Source: Paenibacillus riograndensis SBR5
Lineage (GTDB): Bacteria; Bacillota; Bacilli; Paenibacillales; Paenibacillaceae
Direction of reading: 5' to 3'
Length of the DNA: 64,000 nt
NCBI RefSeq assembly: GCF_000981585.1
Contig: NZ_LN831776.1
Location: 449,001 to 513,000 of the forward strand
Below are positions 1 through 9,994 of the stretch, piece after piece. Position numbers and translations under genes: made by a program. The notes beneath the pieces were generated by a model, which worked only from the letters and a program-made list of their open reading frames with translations, was not told the DNA's origin and did not search any database. The first letter of the stretch is position 1. Each line of letters begins with the position of its first letter.

Positions 1-193
1 TCAGGTGGTGCGCAGAGAACGCCGGTATGGGGAGTACGTCCGCCGGTTCTATGTACAGGATGTTGCCGAGGATGAAATCCGCGCTTCGCTGAAGGACGGT
101 TTACTGACTCTGTCGGTACCGAAACAGCAGAAGTCGTTAGGCAAACGCATTGAGATTCAGGATAATGGTTCTTCCGGAGAGCAGCTTCAATAA
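1..193 (+). CDS. Hsp20-family small heat-shock protein, C-terminal part
   Basis: Partial gene; the reading frame is already open at the window edge, so the start lies outside. About 63 residues are visible. They match the end of the alpha-crystallin domain: an ERRYGEYVRRF-like strand, an acidic stretch, then the A-S-L-K-D-G-L-L-T-L-S-V-P-K strand typical of the last part of that domain, and a short charged tail. The family consists of ATP-independent holdases that keep unfolded proteins soluble. Its position just before a DnaJ-like protein and ClpB makes a heat-stress cluster, although the 490 bp gap and a terminator-like hairpin suggest separate transcription. Confidence 0.9.
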   Translation, partial: QVVRRERRYGEYVRRFYVQDVAEDEIRASLKDGLLTLSVPKQQKSLGKRIEIQDNGSSGEQLQ

Positions 194-685
194 AAACTTC
201 ATTACAAGCTTCAATAAACAGGAATTTGGCTAATGCGGCGCTATGCGGCAGGCCTCCGGGGGAAGCGGAGCGCGTTGCTGCATCGCCGCAGAGTAGAAGC
301 GGAGGTTCAAGTCCGGCTGGATCGGCTGGTAAAAGGGTTTCCCGGGCCGGCGGCCAGCGCCGTTCCCTCTAAGATCCCTGCAGGAACAGCGGATTCACCG
401 GGCTTTTCATATAGCACCATCATACAGGCGCATTGTAGTGGGGATTCCGGCTATGGTGCGCCTTTTTACGGAATTGAAATTTATCTATTGCAGCAGATTC
501 CACTTGGTGGGGTTGCCCGAGGATAATCTTGGTTTAGGGAGAATAGGCTTGGATGTGCAGGTAAATGGACTGAATGGCAAGCGAATGGGAAGGAAGCAGC
601 GATATAATCAGGCCGGAAAACAGGGTAATAAATAATAAAGAACAGATGGATGGTACGGCTCAGCTTATGAAAGGAGGAGATACCG
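194..685. other. intergenic region with one terminator-like hairpin
   Basis: No convincing gene. Short frames here lack ribosome sites and recognisable composition. It holds the hairpin listed at 426-467 and the ribosome site of the downstream TTG-started gene. No CIRCE element (TTAGCACTC arms) or CtsR heptad repeat was seen upstream of the DnaJ-like gene. Confidence 0.6.
426..467 (+). terminator. putative terminator after the Hsp20 gene
   Basis: Arms AGGCGCA and TGCGCCT enclose a 24-nt loop and are followed by TTTTT. The loop is long and the hairpin lies about 230 bp past the Hsp20 stop, so it is a moderate call. Confidence 0.45.
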
Positions 686-1672
686 TTGGCGGCAAACTAT
701 TACGAAGCATTGGGTGTAGGGGAAAAGGCCTCCAAGCAGGAAATCAAAAAAGCCTACCAGAAGCTTGCCAAGAAATGGCATCCCGATGTCAATAAAGCAC
801 CGGAGGCGGAAGCCAAGTTCAAGGAAGCGGCGGAAGCGTATGAGGTGCTGGGCAATGATGAAAAAAGAAAAGCCTATGATGAGGAGCTCCGCTACGGATT
901 CGGCGGCGCAGCCAGGGGCGGGACGCGGCGCAGCGGAGCTTCTTCGTCGGCGTATGGGGATTCGTCTTTTGGCGCGGGGTGGGGCGGAAGCTCCTCCTTT
1001 GGCGGAAGTATTCCCGATGATGATTTGTTTGGAATGTTTTTTGGCAGCCGGGGTGCGGCGGACCGGGCGGGATTTGACTTCTTTTCGGGCAGCGGCAGCC
1101 CATTCGGCGAGGCCCGCAGCACGATGCAGGCGCAGCTTGAGGTTTCGCTGGAGCAAGCATATAAAGGCGGCAGCATCCGGGTCCAGGTGGGCGGCAAGGA
1201 TGTGAACGTCAGCATTCCGCCGCGTTCTGCTGAGGGGACGGTTATCCGGATTCCCGGCAGCAGCGGGAATGGGGCGGGGCAAGACGGTGATCTGCTGATC
1301 TCCCTGCATCTGCTGCCGCATAACATTTACGAACCGGACGGCGGAGATCTGTACGGCACAGTGGAGATTGCACCTTGGCAGGCCGTGCTCGGCGGCGAAG
1401 CCAAGGTTCCGCTGCCGGACGGCAGCAGCGTGAAGCTGAAGGTCCCGGCCGGGATGGCGGGCGGTCAAACGCTGCGCCTCTCCGGCAAGGGGCTGAAGCG
1501 CCCGAATGGCGCGAACGGAGACATTCTGTTCGCGGTAGAGATTGTGATTCCCGCCGGGCTGACCGAGGCGGAGAAAAAGCTGTACCGCCAGCTGGCCGAA
1601 GCTGGCAGCTTCCAGGCCGGGCCCAGACGGAAGGGCCCGGGGGCTTCGCGTCGCAGAGCCGCGATGGGCTAA
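686..1672 (+). CDS. DnaJ/CbpA-type co-chaperone
   Basis: J-domain protein of 328 residues. Residues 1-70 form the J domain with the HPD signature (WHPDVNK, about residue 33) that stimulates Hsp70 ATPase. Residues 70-115 are a Gly/Ser/Phe-rich linker, and residues 120-300 are the beta-rich substrate-binding C-terminal domain. The four CxxCxGxG zinc repeats of true DnaJ are absent, so this is the CbpA-like class B type. The start is TTG at 686, chosen because AAGGAGGAG at 671-679 sits 6 nt upstream and the protein then begins [11 protein letters not shown], as expected for the family. It is followed by a repeat-rich gap and clpB, consistent with a protein-disaggregation cluster acting with DnaK. 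Confidence 0.93.
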   Translation: MAANYYEALGVGEKASKQEIKKAYQKLAKKWHPDVNKAPEAEAKFKEAAEAYEVLGNDEKRKAYDEELRYGFGGAARGGTRRSGASSSAYGDSSFGAGWGGSSSFGGSIPDDDLFGMFFGSRGAADRAGFDFFSGSGSPFGEARSTMQAQLEVSLEQAYKGGSIRVQVGGKDVNVSIPPRSAEGTVIRIPGSSGNGAGQDGDLLISLHLLPHNIYEPDGGDLYGTVEIAPWQAVLGGEAKVPLPDGSSVKLKVPAGMAGGQTLRLSGKGLKRPNGANGDILFAVEIVIPAGLTEAEKKLYRQLAEAGSFQAGPRRKGPGASRRRAAMG

Positions 1673-2052
1673 GCGCAATGCCGGCAGCTGGCGCGCCGCC
1701 CATACCCAGGCGGGCGCTAGCCCGGCGGGGCTTGACGGAAACAACGGCGGAATTGCCGCAGGCGGGCGGTACGAGGAAATGAGAGGTAAAAGTACCTTTG
1801 GATTTGGTGTAGGCGGGCGATAGGAGGAAATGAGAGGTAAAAGTAACCTTGATTTCGCTACAGGCAGCTATTGATGGGTTGAAACAACGGCAGAAGTGCT
1901 GTTGTTAGGCGCGGCGCAGCCGTGATCGGCGGAAACAACGGCAAAAGTGCCGTTGTTAGGCGCCCGGCGGCCGCCCAAACAGGCATGCCATCGGCGCGGG
2001 CCGCCGCCCAAGCGCCGGCGAACAAGCAAAATACTGAAAGGTGATGAAGGAG
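1673..2052. repeat. repeat-rich gap: palindromic repeat family 1, three or more copies
   Basis: GC-rich gap between the DnaJ-like gene and clpB. Two good copies of an inverted repeat with arms AACAACGGCA and TGCCGTTGTT around a 4-nt loop lie at 1883-1906 (one G-T change) and 1934-1957 (perfect). A degenerate copy starts near 1738. A related unit, GAGGAAATGAGAGGTAAAAGTA followed by an ACCT arm, occurs twice (about 1773 and 1823) with AGGTA arms around the same AAAG loop. The family recurs at 18312-18436. The hairpins lack U-tracts and are not ordinary terminators. Confidence 0.75.
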
Positions 2053-4698
2053 ATGGACTTCAACAAATTAACGCAAAAGCTGCAGGAGGCGGTTGCCGCA
2101 GCGCAGTCGCTGGCAGCGGCCGCCGGGCATCAGGAGATTGACAATCTCCATCTGCTCAAGGCGCTGCTCCAGCAGCATGAGGGTCTTCTGCCGCGTCTGC
2201 TGCAGAAGATAAATATTCCCGTACCCGAGCTGCTGCAGGGTACGGAAGCACTGCTGCAGCGGAAGCCTAGCATCAGCGGCTCCGGGGCAGGGACAATGCG
2301 GCGGTATGCATCGCCGTCGCTGATCGCTGTGCTGGAGCAGGCGGAGAAGGAAGCCGCGCAGATGCAGGATGAATTTGTGGCGGTGGAGCATGCTGTGCTG
2401 GCGATGGTGTCTGATTCCAGCAGCGGGAACCGGGAGCTGCGCGGGCTGTTTACCAGCCGCGGCGTGACGCGCGACAAGCTGCTGGAGGTGCTTGCGGAGA
2501 TCCGCGGGCATCAGCGTGTGACCAGCCGTGAGCCGGAAGCAACCTATGAGGTGCTGGAGAAATACGGCCGCGATCTGGTGGCCGAGGTGCGGGCGGGCAA
2601 GATTGATCCCGTCATTGGACGCGATGGAGAGATCCGCCGGGTGATCCGCATTCTCTCCCGCAAAACGAAGAACAACCCGGTGCTGATCGGGGAGCCCGGC
2701 GTAGGGAAGACAGCGATTGTCGAAGGGCTCGCCCACCGGATAGTCCGCAAGGATGTGCCGGAGGGGCTGAAGGATAAGACGATCTTTTCGCTGGATATGA
2801 GCGCATTGATCGCCGGGGCCAAGTACCGGGGGGAATTTGAAGAGCGGCTGCAGGCGGTGCTCAAGGAAATCCGCGAAAGCGACGGACGGATCATCCTCTT
2901 CATCGATGAGCTGCATACAATTGTCGGCGCGGGCAAAACGGAAGGCGCGATGGACGCAGGCAATATGCTGAAGCCCATGCTGGCGCGCGGCGAGCTGCAC
3001 TGTATCGGTGCGACGACGCTGGATGAATACCGCAAATATATTGAGAAGGACCCGGCGCTGGAACGCCGCTTCCAGCAGGTGCTGGTCAGCGAGCCGGATG
3101 TGGAGGATACGATCTCGATTTTGCGCGGCTTGAAGGAACGTTTCGAGGTCCATCACGGGGTGAAAATCCATGACAGCGCGCTCGTGGCCGCCGGTGTATT
3201 GTCGAACCGGTATATTACGGACCGTTTTTTACCGGATAAGGCGATTGACCTGGTCGATGAAGCCTGTGCGATGATCCGTACGGAGATTGATTCCATGCCG
3301 GGCGAGATGGATGAAGTGACCCGCCGCCTGATGCAGATGGAGATCGAAGAAGCGGCGCTCAAAAAAGAAACCGACGACGCCAGCAAGCGCCGGCTGGAGA
3401 CCCTGCAGCGTGAGCTGGCCGATCTCAAGGAAAAGCACCTGGGCATGACGGCGCGCTGGGAGAAGGAAAAGTCAGCCATTCAGGGGCTGCGTGAGCTGAA
3501 AAAGAAGCTGGAACAGGCCCGTAAGGACCTGGTAGATGCCCAGGAGGTTTACGATCTTAATAAATCTGCCGAGCTGAGCTACGGCATTATCCCTGACCTG
3601 GAGCGGCAGCTCAAGGCAGCGGAGGAGGCGGCGTCCCAGGATCAGGAGAGCCGGCTGCTGCGAGAGGCTGTGACCGCAGAGGAAATCGCCGATATTGTAT
3701 CCCGCTGGACTGGCGTTCCTGTAAGCAGACTCGTGGAAGGCGAGCGGGATAAGCTGCTGCGGCTGGAGGATACGCTGCATGAGCGGGTAGTCGGGCAGGA
3801 GGAGGCTGTCCGGCTGGTAGCCGATGCTGTGCTCCGGGCGAGAGCGGGCATCAAGGACCCGAACCGGCCGATTGGCTCATTCCTGTTCCTGGGCCCGACC
3901 GGGGTAGGTAAGACGGAGCTGGCAAAAGCGTTGGCGGTATCGCTTTTTGACCGCGAAGACGGCATGATCCGAATTGATATGTCGGAGTATATGGAGAAGC
4001 ACAGCGTTTCCCGTCTCGTCGGTGCGCCTCCTGGTTATGTCGGCTATGAGGAAGGCGGCCAGCTCACCGAAGCGGTACGCCGCCAGCCATATACCGTCGT
4101 GCTGCTGGACGAGGTGGAAAAGGCCCATCCTGATGTGTTCAACATCCTCCTGCAGCTGCTGGATGACGGACGGCTGACCGATTCACAGGGCCGGATGGTA
4201 GACTTCAAGAATACGATTATCATCATGACCTCGAACATCGGCTCGCCGCATCTTATCCAGGGGACCGATGACAACGGGGAGCTTACGAATGCGGTCAAGG
4301 ACCGGGTCATGAAGGAACTGAGCGGCCATTTCCGGCCGGAGTTTCTGAACCGTGTGGACGACATTGTGATGTTCAAGCCGCTCCAACTGGATGAGATTGA
4401 ACAGATTGTTGTCAAATTGGTGGACGGACTGCGCGTACGTCTGGCTGAGCGCGGCGTTGGCCTTGCGCTTAGCGAAGCGGCGGTACGTTTTATCGCCAGG
4501 GAAGGCTTCGATCCGGTATACGGTGCAAGACCGCTGAAACGGTTCATCCAGCGTAGTCTGGAGACCCGTGTTGCGCGCGCACTGATCGCCGGTGAGGCGG
4601 AAGAAGGCTCAGTGATGGAGGTCAACGAAGCCGGAGGGGAACTCTCTGTATCGATTACCCATCCGAAGTCTGCGGAGGCGTTGGGTTCGGTGCAATAA
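2053..4698 (+). CDS. clpB: ATP-dependent disaggregase ClpB
   Basis: Hexameric AAA+ chaperone that extracts polypeptides from aggregates together with DnaK/DnaJ. It has 881 residues, the usual family length. The N-domain (1-145) is followed by NBD1 with Walker A GEPGVGKT near residue 213 and Walker [10 protein letters not shown] coiled-coil M-domain at about 400-530, rich in E, K, L and R, identifies ClpB rather than ClpA or ClpC. NBD2 carries GPTGVGKT near residue 614 and [10 protein letters not shown]. In-frame GTG 2041 and ATG 2044 precede, but ATG 2053 is preferred: it gives the family-typical [13 protein letters not shown] start, and GGTGAT at 2040-2045 is well spaced. No CIRCE or CtsR site is evident in the preceding repeat-filled gap. 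Confidence 0.97.
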   Translation: MDFNKLTQKLQEAVAAAQSLAAAAGHQEIDNLHLLKALLQQHEGLLPRLLQKINIPVPELLQGTEALLQRKPSISGSGAGTMRRYASPSLIAVLEQAEKEAAQMQDEFVAVEHAVLAMVSDSSSGNRELRGLFTSRGVTRDKLLEVLAEIRGHQRVTSREPEATYEVLEKYGRDLVAEVRAGKIDPVIGRDGEIRRVIRILSRKTKNNPVLIGEPGVGKTAIVEGLAHRIVRKDVPEGLKDKTIFSLDMSALIAGAKYRGEFEERLQAVLKEIRESDGRIILFIDELHTIVGAGKTEGAMDAGNMLKPMLARGELHCIGATTLDEYRKYIEKDPALERRFQQVLVSEPDVEDTISILRGLKERFEVHHGVKIHDSALVAAGVLSNRYITDRFLPDKAIDLVDEACAMIRTEIDSMPGEMDEVTRRLMQMEIEEAALKKETDDASKRRLETLQRELADLKEKHLGMTARWEKEKSAIQGLRELKKKLEQARKDLVDAQEVYDLNKSAELSYGIIPDLERQLKAAEEAASQDQESRLLREAVTAEEIADIVSRWTGVPVSRLVEGERDKLLRLEDTLHERVVGQEEAVRLVADAVLRARAGIKDPNRPIGSFLFLGPTGVGKTELAKALAVSLFDREDGMIRIDMSEYMEKHSVSRLVGAPPGYVGYEEGGQLTEAVRRQPYTVVLLDEVEKAHPDVFNILLQLLDDGRLTDSQGRMVDFKNTIIIMTSNIGSPHLIQGTDDNGELTNAVKDRVMKELSGHFRPEFLNRVDDIVMFKPLQLDEIEQIVVKLVDGLRVRLAERGVGLALSEAAVRFIAREGFDPVYGARPLKRFIQRSLETRVARALIAGEAEEGSVMEVNEAGGELSVSITHPKSAEALGSVQ

Positions 4699-4802
4699 TG
4701 CACCATAAAAGGCTGCACTTTCAGAGCCGAAATAATTGTACGGAAGAACAGTTAGACGGCCAAACTAAGCCCTCTCGTAAGGGTTATATGCTCCACACCA
4801 AC

Positions 4803-4845
4803 AAGCGCCCGCAAGCCGTAAGGCTGGGGCGCTTATTTGTTTTGT
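4803..4845 (+). terminator. rho-independent terminator of clpB
   Basis: AAGCGCCC (4803-4810) pairs with GGGCGCTT (4827-4834). An inner AGCC-GTAA-GGCT stem lies inside, and TTATTTGTTTTG follows. It lies between clpB and the convergent MFS gene. Confidence 0.85.
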
Positions 4846-4857
4846 CCATTAAACTGC

Positions 4858-6114
4858 CTACATCAACTGGCCTCTTGTCTTCAAATGGCGGTACAGCAGA
4901 TAAGCCGAAAGGGAACATAGCAGGGCGCATAGCCCAATGAAGCTGTAGCCAGCCTGCAGCCCGCGCAGCAGCCCGATGCCGTCCTCTTGCCCGGAGGAGA
5001 ACACCTGCTTGATCCACTCGGTGATCGCACCGATGAAGTAATTGCCCAGTACGCTGGCTACACCGATTAGGGTGACAACGAAGGTGATTGCCGTATCACT
5101 TCCATTGCGGTAGCGGTCGGCGATCAGCGCCATAACTGTCGGGTAGATCGGCGCAATGCCGAGGCCGGCGACGGCAAACAGGACAGCTCCGGGTTCTCCT
5201 GCCAGGATCGCAGCGAAGGTGCAGACGCCCGTGAAGGCAGAGAACAGAATCAGCGACAATGCAAAACCGATCTTGTCCGTCAGAGGGCCGAGCACAAGCC
5301 GGGCCAGCGTGAAGCAGAGAAAGAACGCAGACAGCATGCCGGCAGCAGCCGGCGTGTCCCAGCCGTAGGCTTTTTCCAGGAAATTGACCAGCCAGCCGCC
5401 AACAGCCAGTTCCGAAATGACACCGAAGGATAGTATGGCGACCATCAGCCAAATTACGGGATCACGGGAGATCGACGAGAGGGGGATACGATGCTCCGAC
5501 AGGGTAGTGTCCCCCGGAAATTTGCCGAGAAAAGCCGGAAGCATCGGAATCACCGACAGCATGAGAATGAGCAGGTACACGCCGCGCCAATCCAGCAGGT
5601 GGCCGAATACCGTCACGGTCATCAATCCGGAAGATAGCAGCGGAGCAACCGTTGAGCTGAGGCCGTAGAAAAAATGGGACAGGTTCATCATGGTTCCCGT
5701 ATTTTTTACAAAGATTCTTGCCCCGAGCACGGCGAGCCCGATCTCCAGCATACCGTTGCCGATATACATCAGGAAAAAAGATCCTGACAGCGCCGGATAG
5801 CTATGGGAGAGGAAGATGAACACACCGGATATGGCCATGGAACCGAAGGAGAGCAGGCTGACTGCCTTGATGCCGATCCTGCGGATCAGCAGGGCGGTAA
5901 ACGTGCAGGCCAGCAGATACCCAAGGGAGTTCAGGGACAGCAGGGTGCCCAGCTGCATCTCATCAAGCCGCAGATCGCTCTGGATGCGCGGAATGGCAGG
6001 ACCTTTGATATTCTCAGAAAAGCCGAAGACCAGAAAGCCGATGAATACGGTCAGCAGCTGCAGCGTATAATTGCGTTTTGATGAAGCGGAATTAAGAGAC
6101 AGGTCAGCTTTCAA
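4858..6114 (-). CDS. MFS transporter (FucP/GlcP-like sugar-permease type)
   Basis: Polytopic membrane protein of 418 residues with about 12 hydrophobic segments, typical of the major facilitator superfamily. The first helix region carries GPAIPRIQSDL followed by LGTLLSLNSLGYLLAC, reminiscent of the FHS (fucose/glucose:H+ symporter) branch. The substrate cannot be read from sequence. The frame is open further upstream, but the best start is TTG at 6114: AGGAGG (6126-6121) lies 6 nt before it and the protein then begins with a short charged tail before the first membrane helix. It is convergent with clpB and lies 69 bp downstream of the same-strand glycosyltransferase gene. Confidence 0.85.
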   Translation of the reverse strand: MKADLSLNSASSKRNYTLQLLTVFIGFLVFGFSENIKGPAIPRIQSDLRLDEMQLGTLLSLNSLGYLLACTFTALLIRRIGIKAVSLLSFGSMAISGVFIFLSHSYPALSGSFFLMYIGNGMLEIGLAVLGARIFVKNTGTMMNLSHFFYGLSSTVAPLLSSGLMTVTVFGHLLDWRGVYLLILMLSVIPMLPAFLGKFPGDTTLSEHRIPLSSISRDPVIWLMVAILSFGVISELAVGGWLVNFLEKAYGWDTPAAAGMLSAFFLCFTLARLVLGPLTDKIGFALSLILFSAFTGVCTFAAILAGEPGAVLFAVAGLGIAPIYPTVMALIADRYRNGSDTAITFVVTLIGVASVLGNYFIGAITEWIKQVFSSGQEDGIGLLRGLQAGYSFIGLCALLCSLSAYLLYRHLKTRGQLM

Positions 6115-6183
6115 AATGTACCTCCTGAAGTTTAAGTGCGCCGGATTAAGGGTCAAACCGCATGAGGCTCATTATACCACCGT

Positions 6184-8010
6184 TCACTCTGTCCAAGGAA
6201 CCAAATTTGGATGCGGATCAAGAATGGACATATATTGCTCTTTCCAGCCGTATTGCCCATCGGGATCATGCAGCATATAGCGCAGGTATTTATCCAGCCG
6301 GTATTCCGCCTTGGACCACCCCAGATGCTTCAGCCGCAGATTGCTTAACAGATGGGGAAGCTCAAAAATATTCTCCGGCAGCCGCCCGCAATGCTGCGGA
6401 AGATCATTCCACGCAAAGTTGAAATCTTCACGGTAGCGGAGCAGAAAAGGCCGGTACCGCAGATGGGAGCGCCAGTATTCATCTTCACGGTAATGCCGGT
6501 CGTCCCAGAAATCGTACAGCCGGAAGCAGAACAGGTCGCAGCTCTCTTCACGAAGCAGGCTGTCGATATCACTGGCAAACCTGTCTTCAAAAATCTCATC
6601 CGCATCCAGATTGAGAATCCATTCAGGATCGCTCTTCACAACCTCCTCCCACTGCTGCCTGCGCAGCTCGGCTTCATTGCTGAACTTGGAGACGCTGTTG
6701 CGCACAAGGCGCAGCGGAATACCCTGCAGAACCTCGCGGCAGATATCAGCCGTGTCATCGGTGCTGCCATCGTCAATGATAACGGCCTCGTCGATGTACT
6801 TGCGGTGCATCTGCAGAACCTGCCGCAGGAAGCGCTGGCCTTCATTTTTGGCCACCATGGTTAAGGTCAGCTTCGGCCGGGGGGAAGTGCCCCGCTCTGT
6901 AAAAGCTGCGGCAAATTCAGCCGCCGCCCGGCCGGCTTTTTGGCCGCCTGTCTCCTCTTGCTGCAGCGGGTCCTTGCTCAGGCGCTCCCGGGCCTCAGCC
7001 TCCGTCCAAGGCAGGGTCTCGCCCTGGGCGGCGGATGGTGCCGCTTGCTCTTGCTCCGCGTCTGCCGCTGTCGCCGTATTGGCTTCCGCTCTCTCCGGGA
7101 CGTCCGCCTTTTCCGCTGTTCCGGCCTTAGATTCCTGAACGTCTTCTGCCGTCCTCTCATTATTTGCGGCCTTCCTGCACGGGTCTTCCGGCTCCGCCGC
7201 CGTCGTGAGCCGGATAAAATCCGCCACCTTGTCAAGGTCGCTGTCTCTGTACAGATGCAGTGCGGGATAATGGGTATCCACATACAGCGGGATACCCAGA
7301 GCGGCGGCGCGGATACAGAAGTGGCGGTCCTCGCCCCAATAAGAGATATTGCGGATCCGGTCATAGCTTGCGCCTGAAGCAATGGCCCGGCTGCTGATCA
7401 GGGTGCAGGCACCCAGACCGCCGACCTCATAGATACCCGGCACCTGCAGTTTGGCCAGGAAGGCATGGAATCTGCGATTGATCTCTTCCTGGCTGAGCTG
7501 TTCGCCCGGTTCTGCATCCCATTGATTGTATTCATCATGCATCCAGACTTGAGGCTGCAATATAGTTCCCGGCTGCCACTGTGTCCAGAACACCTCGGAA
7601 ACAATATCCCTGCCGGTTCCGATCAGATGCAGGAGAGTGTCCGGGTGCAGGACCAGATCGGAATCGATCAGGAACAGGTAATCGTAGCCGAAGGCTTCGG
7701 CCCGCCGGATCATCAGGTTTTTGAAGCCCGCCACCTTCCAGACCAGGTTCGAATTCCAGAAATGGGTGATATCGTTGCGGATATAGGCATCATGAAGCCC
7801 GGAGGATTGGAGGAAGACTTCATTTCCGCCGGCTGCGAAGGTACCGAGCAGGCGGCTGGATTCTTCCTCGTCGTTGTCATCGATCAGATAGAAATTCAGT
7901 TCCAGACCCTCGCGCCGCAAGCGCAGCAGTGAGTCCAGGAACTCCTGCAGAATCTGCGGCTTTTGGTGAATCGGGCTGCCGATTAGCACCCGCTTCTTGC
8001 TCTCGCTCAT
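6184..8010 (-). CDS. double glycosyltransferase (two GT2/GT-A domains fused)
   Basis: 608 residues holding two separate nucleotide-sugar transferase modules. The N-terminal module (about 1-270) begins KRVLIGSPIHQKP and carries a DSD metal-binding motif in YLFLIDSDLVLHPDTL. The C-terminal module (about 365-608) is a classic GT2 start, LTLTMVAKNEG, with DDGSTDDT and a DAD motif in ILNLDADEIFEDR. Between them, about residues 275-365 are an Ala/Glu-rich low-complexity linker that is probably disordered. No signal peptide or membrane helix is seen, so it should act in the cytoplasm, probably on a cell-surface or spore-surface glycan (inference). The ATG start at 8010 gives MSESKKRVLIGSP. Confidence 0.88.
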   Translation of the reverse strand: MSESKKRVLIGSPIHQKPQILQEFLDSLLRLRREGLELNFYLIDDNDEEESSRLLGTFAAGGNEVFLQSSGLHDAYIRNDITHFWNSNLVWKVAGFKNLMIRRAEAFGYDYLFLIDSDLVLHPDTLLHLIGTGRDIVSEVFWTQWQPGTILQPQVWMHDEYNQWDAEPGEQLSQEEINRRFHAFLAKLQVPGIYEVGGLGACTLISSRAIASGASYDRIRNISYWGEDRHFCIRAAALGIPLYVDTHYPALHLYRDSDLDKVADFIRLTTAAEPEDPCRKAANNERTAEDVQESKAGTAEKADVPERAEANTATAADAEQEQAAPSAAQGETLPWTEAEARERLSKDPLQQEETGGQKAGRAAAEFAAAFTERGTSPRPKLTLTMVAKNEGQRFLRQVLQMHRKYIDEAVIIDDGSTDDTADICREVLQGIPLRLVRNSVSKFSNEAELRRQQWEEVVKSDPEWILNLDADEIFEDRFASDIDSLLREESCDLFCFRLYDFWDDRHYREDEYWRSHLRYRPFLLRYREDFNFAWNDLPQHCGRLPENIFELPHLLSNLRLKHLGWSKAEYRLDKYLRYMLHDPDGQYGWKEQYMSILDPHPNLVPWTE

Positions 8011-8294
8011 TATGGTCCACTCCAGTACAAAGAGGTGTAATGGTTATATGTATTCAATATATTTACAGAAGTACTGGACTAACCCTTATTTTAGCGGATT
8101 CCGGTAAAAGATTGGGTCTGGGGCGGAAGGTTGTACACCCATCCATGGGAATGGGAAGCCTCGCAGGGCCTGCTGGCCGGTTTCCTGCGTGTTACAGTTA
8201 TGTTAATTCCAAGCCATTGTAATTCCGAGTATTCCGATATATAATTCAAAAACAAAGAGTGAAGCTGCTCATAGACAATGGAGGAGAGAAAGAT

Positions 8295-9911
8295 ATGCGT
8301 AGAGGGTTATCTGGGGTTATAGCTATAGTATTGTTAACATTTTTGATTAGTGCGTGCTCCGGGGGGAATAACGCAGCATCACCGGCAGCAAGCGGTACAC
8401 CTGCGGAATCACAGCAGCCGGCTGCGGGCGAAGGGCCGAAAGATGGAGGAAGCCTGATTATCGGAGTTGCAGCCGATCCGGTAGTGCTCAATCCGAACTA
8501 TGCGGGCGACCGTGTCAGCCTGACCATTGACCAGGCGCTGTATGCGCCGCTGTTCCAGGTCAACAATGGGAAGAAAACCTTTTATCTGGCGGACAGCCTG
8601 ACACCATCTGCCGATAATCTTACCTATACATTGAAGCTGAAGAGCGGACTTACCTGGCATGACGGGGAGAAGCTTACAGCCGATGACGTAGTGTTCACGA
8701 TCGAGAAGATTCTGGATGAGAAGCAGAACAGCTTCCTGCGGGCCAACTTCCTGATTAACGACAAACCGATCACAGCCACGAAGGTGGACGATCTCACTGT
8801 GGAATTCAAGCTGCCGCAGGTCAGCCCGGCCTTTGAAGCTACGCTGGTGCAGGTAACTCCGATTCCCAAGCATATTTTTGAGAATGAGGCTGATATTGAG
8901 AAAAGCACCAAAAATGCTGCTCCGGTGGGCTCCGGTCCCTTCAAGTTCAAAGAATACAAGGCAGGCGAATATCTGACGCTGGAGCGTTTCGACAACTACT
9001 TCGGCGGCAAGCCGCACCTGGATTCGGTCACTTACCGGATTGCCAAGGATACAAATGCTGCGAACCTGGCCCTGCAGAATGGCGAGATTAATGTGCAATA
9101 CCTTGATCCGAAGGATGTAAGCACGATTCAAGCTACCAACAACTTTGAAATCCTGCCTTACGCCGAAGGACGCTTGTCCTATCTGATGTTCAATGCGAAC
9201 AGTGACACCGGTGCCCTGGCCAAAAAAGAAGTCCGTCAAGCCCTGTCCCTGGCGCTCAGCCGTGATGAAATTATCCAGACCGCCTACACTTCGGGCGAAT
9301 ATGCCGATCCGGCCAAGTCCTTCCTGACTCCGGATGCACTATACTTCACTAACGATGTGCCTACCTACGATAACGATCCAGCCAAGGCCAAAGAACTGCT
9401 GCAATCGGCAGGGGTCAGCAATCTGAAGCTGAGATTTATCGTACAGAGCGGCAACAAGGCGCAGGAAGCCATCTCGCTGTACGTGCAGCAGAAGCTTAAG
9501 GCTATCGGCGTGGATGTTGAACTGCAGAGTATGGATTCTTCGGCCTGGGTGCAGAAGTTCATCGACCTGAAATCTACCGATTATGAACTTGCCCTGACCG
9601 GCTATATTATGGGCTATGATCCGGATGCCTACCGCATTCTGTTCACCTCTGGAGCGTCTTCGAACTATTCGCATTATGCGAACCCGGAAGTCGACAAGCT
9701 GCTGAATGAAGGTGCGGGTGAAGCCGACACAGCCAAACGTGCGGAAATTTACAAAAAAGCGCAGGAGCTCGTCGCCCAGGATGCGCCGATCTATCCTATT
9801 GCTTATACCAAAACCGTTGTTGCTGTATCCAAGAACTACGGCGGTCTTGAAGAAGCGGTGCTGAAGCCTGTTGTTATTTTCGAAGACCTGTCGAAGATCT
9901 ACCAGAAGTAA
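8295..9911 (+). CDS. peptide/nickel ABC transporter substrate-binding lipoprotein (DppE/OppA family)
   Basis: Extracytoplasmic binding protein of 538 residues, SBP family 5. Residues 1-20 form a lipoprotein signal ending in LISAC, so Cys20 should be lipidated and the protein anchored outside the membrane. The mature part starts with a low-complexity Ser/Ala/Gly linker, and the fold shows the family pattern GGSLIIGVAADPVVLNPNY plus LTYTLKLKSGLTWHDGEKLTADDV. ATG 8295 is chosen because GGAGGAG lies 9 nt upstream and the signal peptide starts there. It is the first gene of a five-gene importer operon. A hairpin directly downstream probably gives this protein a higher level than the membrane subunits. 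Confidence 0.95.
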   Translation: MRRGLSGVIAIVLLTFLISACSGGNNAASPAASGTPAESQQPAAGEGPKDGGSLIIGVAADPVVLNPNYAGDRVSLTIDQALYAPLFQVNNGKKTFYLADSLTPSADNLTYTLKLKSGLTWHDGEKLTADDVVFTIEKILDEKQNSFLRANFLINDKPITATKVDDLTVEFKLPQVSPAFEATLVQVTPIPKHIFENEADIEKSTKNAAPVGSGPFKFKEYKAGEYLTLERFDNYFGGKPHLDSVTYRIAKDTNAANLALQNGEINVQYLDPKDVSTIQATNNFEILPYAEGRLSYLMFNANSDTGALAKKEVRQALSLALSRDEIIQTAYTSGEYADPAKSFLTPDALYFTNDVPTYDNDPAKAKELLQSAGVSNLKLRFIVQSGNKAQEAISLYVQQKLKAIGVDVELQSMDSSAWVQKFIDLKSTDYELALTGYIMGYDPDAYRILFTSGASSNYSHYANPEVDKLLNEGAGEADTAKRAEIYKKAQELVAQDAPIYPIAYTKTVVAVSKNYGGLEEAVLKPVVIFEDLSKIYQK

Positions 9912-9932
9912 ACGCGGGGAAAATAAGTGCGG

Positions 9933-9967
9933 GAAAAAATAAGCTGGGCCGCCCGGCTTATTTTTTT
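9933..9967 (+). terminator. partial (readthrough) terminator between binding protein and permeases
   Basis: AAAAAATAAGC, then GGGCCGCCC, then GCTTATTTTTTT forms a hairpin with a T-tract between the binding-protein gene and the first permease gene. The remaining genes lack another clear start, so partial readthrough is inferred; this is common in binding-protein operons. Confidence 0.7.
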
Positions 9968-9994
9968 GCCGCTGGAGAGCGGGAGAAGCTGCGT

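Noticed and set aside
233..795. Several short plus-strand frames between the Hsp20 and DnaJ-like genes
   Set aside because: Overlapping frames of low-quality composition without ribosome sites; one also runs into the DnaJ-like gene.
665..1744. 359-residue open frame on the minus strand opposite the DnaJ-like gene
   Set aside because: Arg/Ala/Pro-rich antisense reading of a GC-rich gene, no ribosome site, and no recognisable domain; the plus-strand J-domain protein fits.
2068..3171. Long minus-strand frame opposite clpB
   Set aside because: Antisense shadow of ClpB in GC-rich DNA; composition is Gln/Arg/His-rich without domains.
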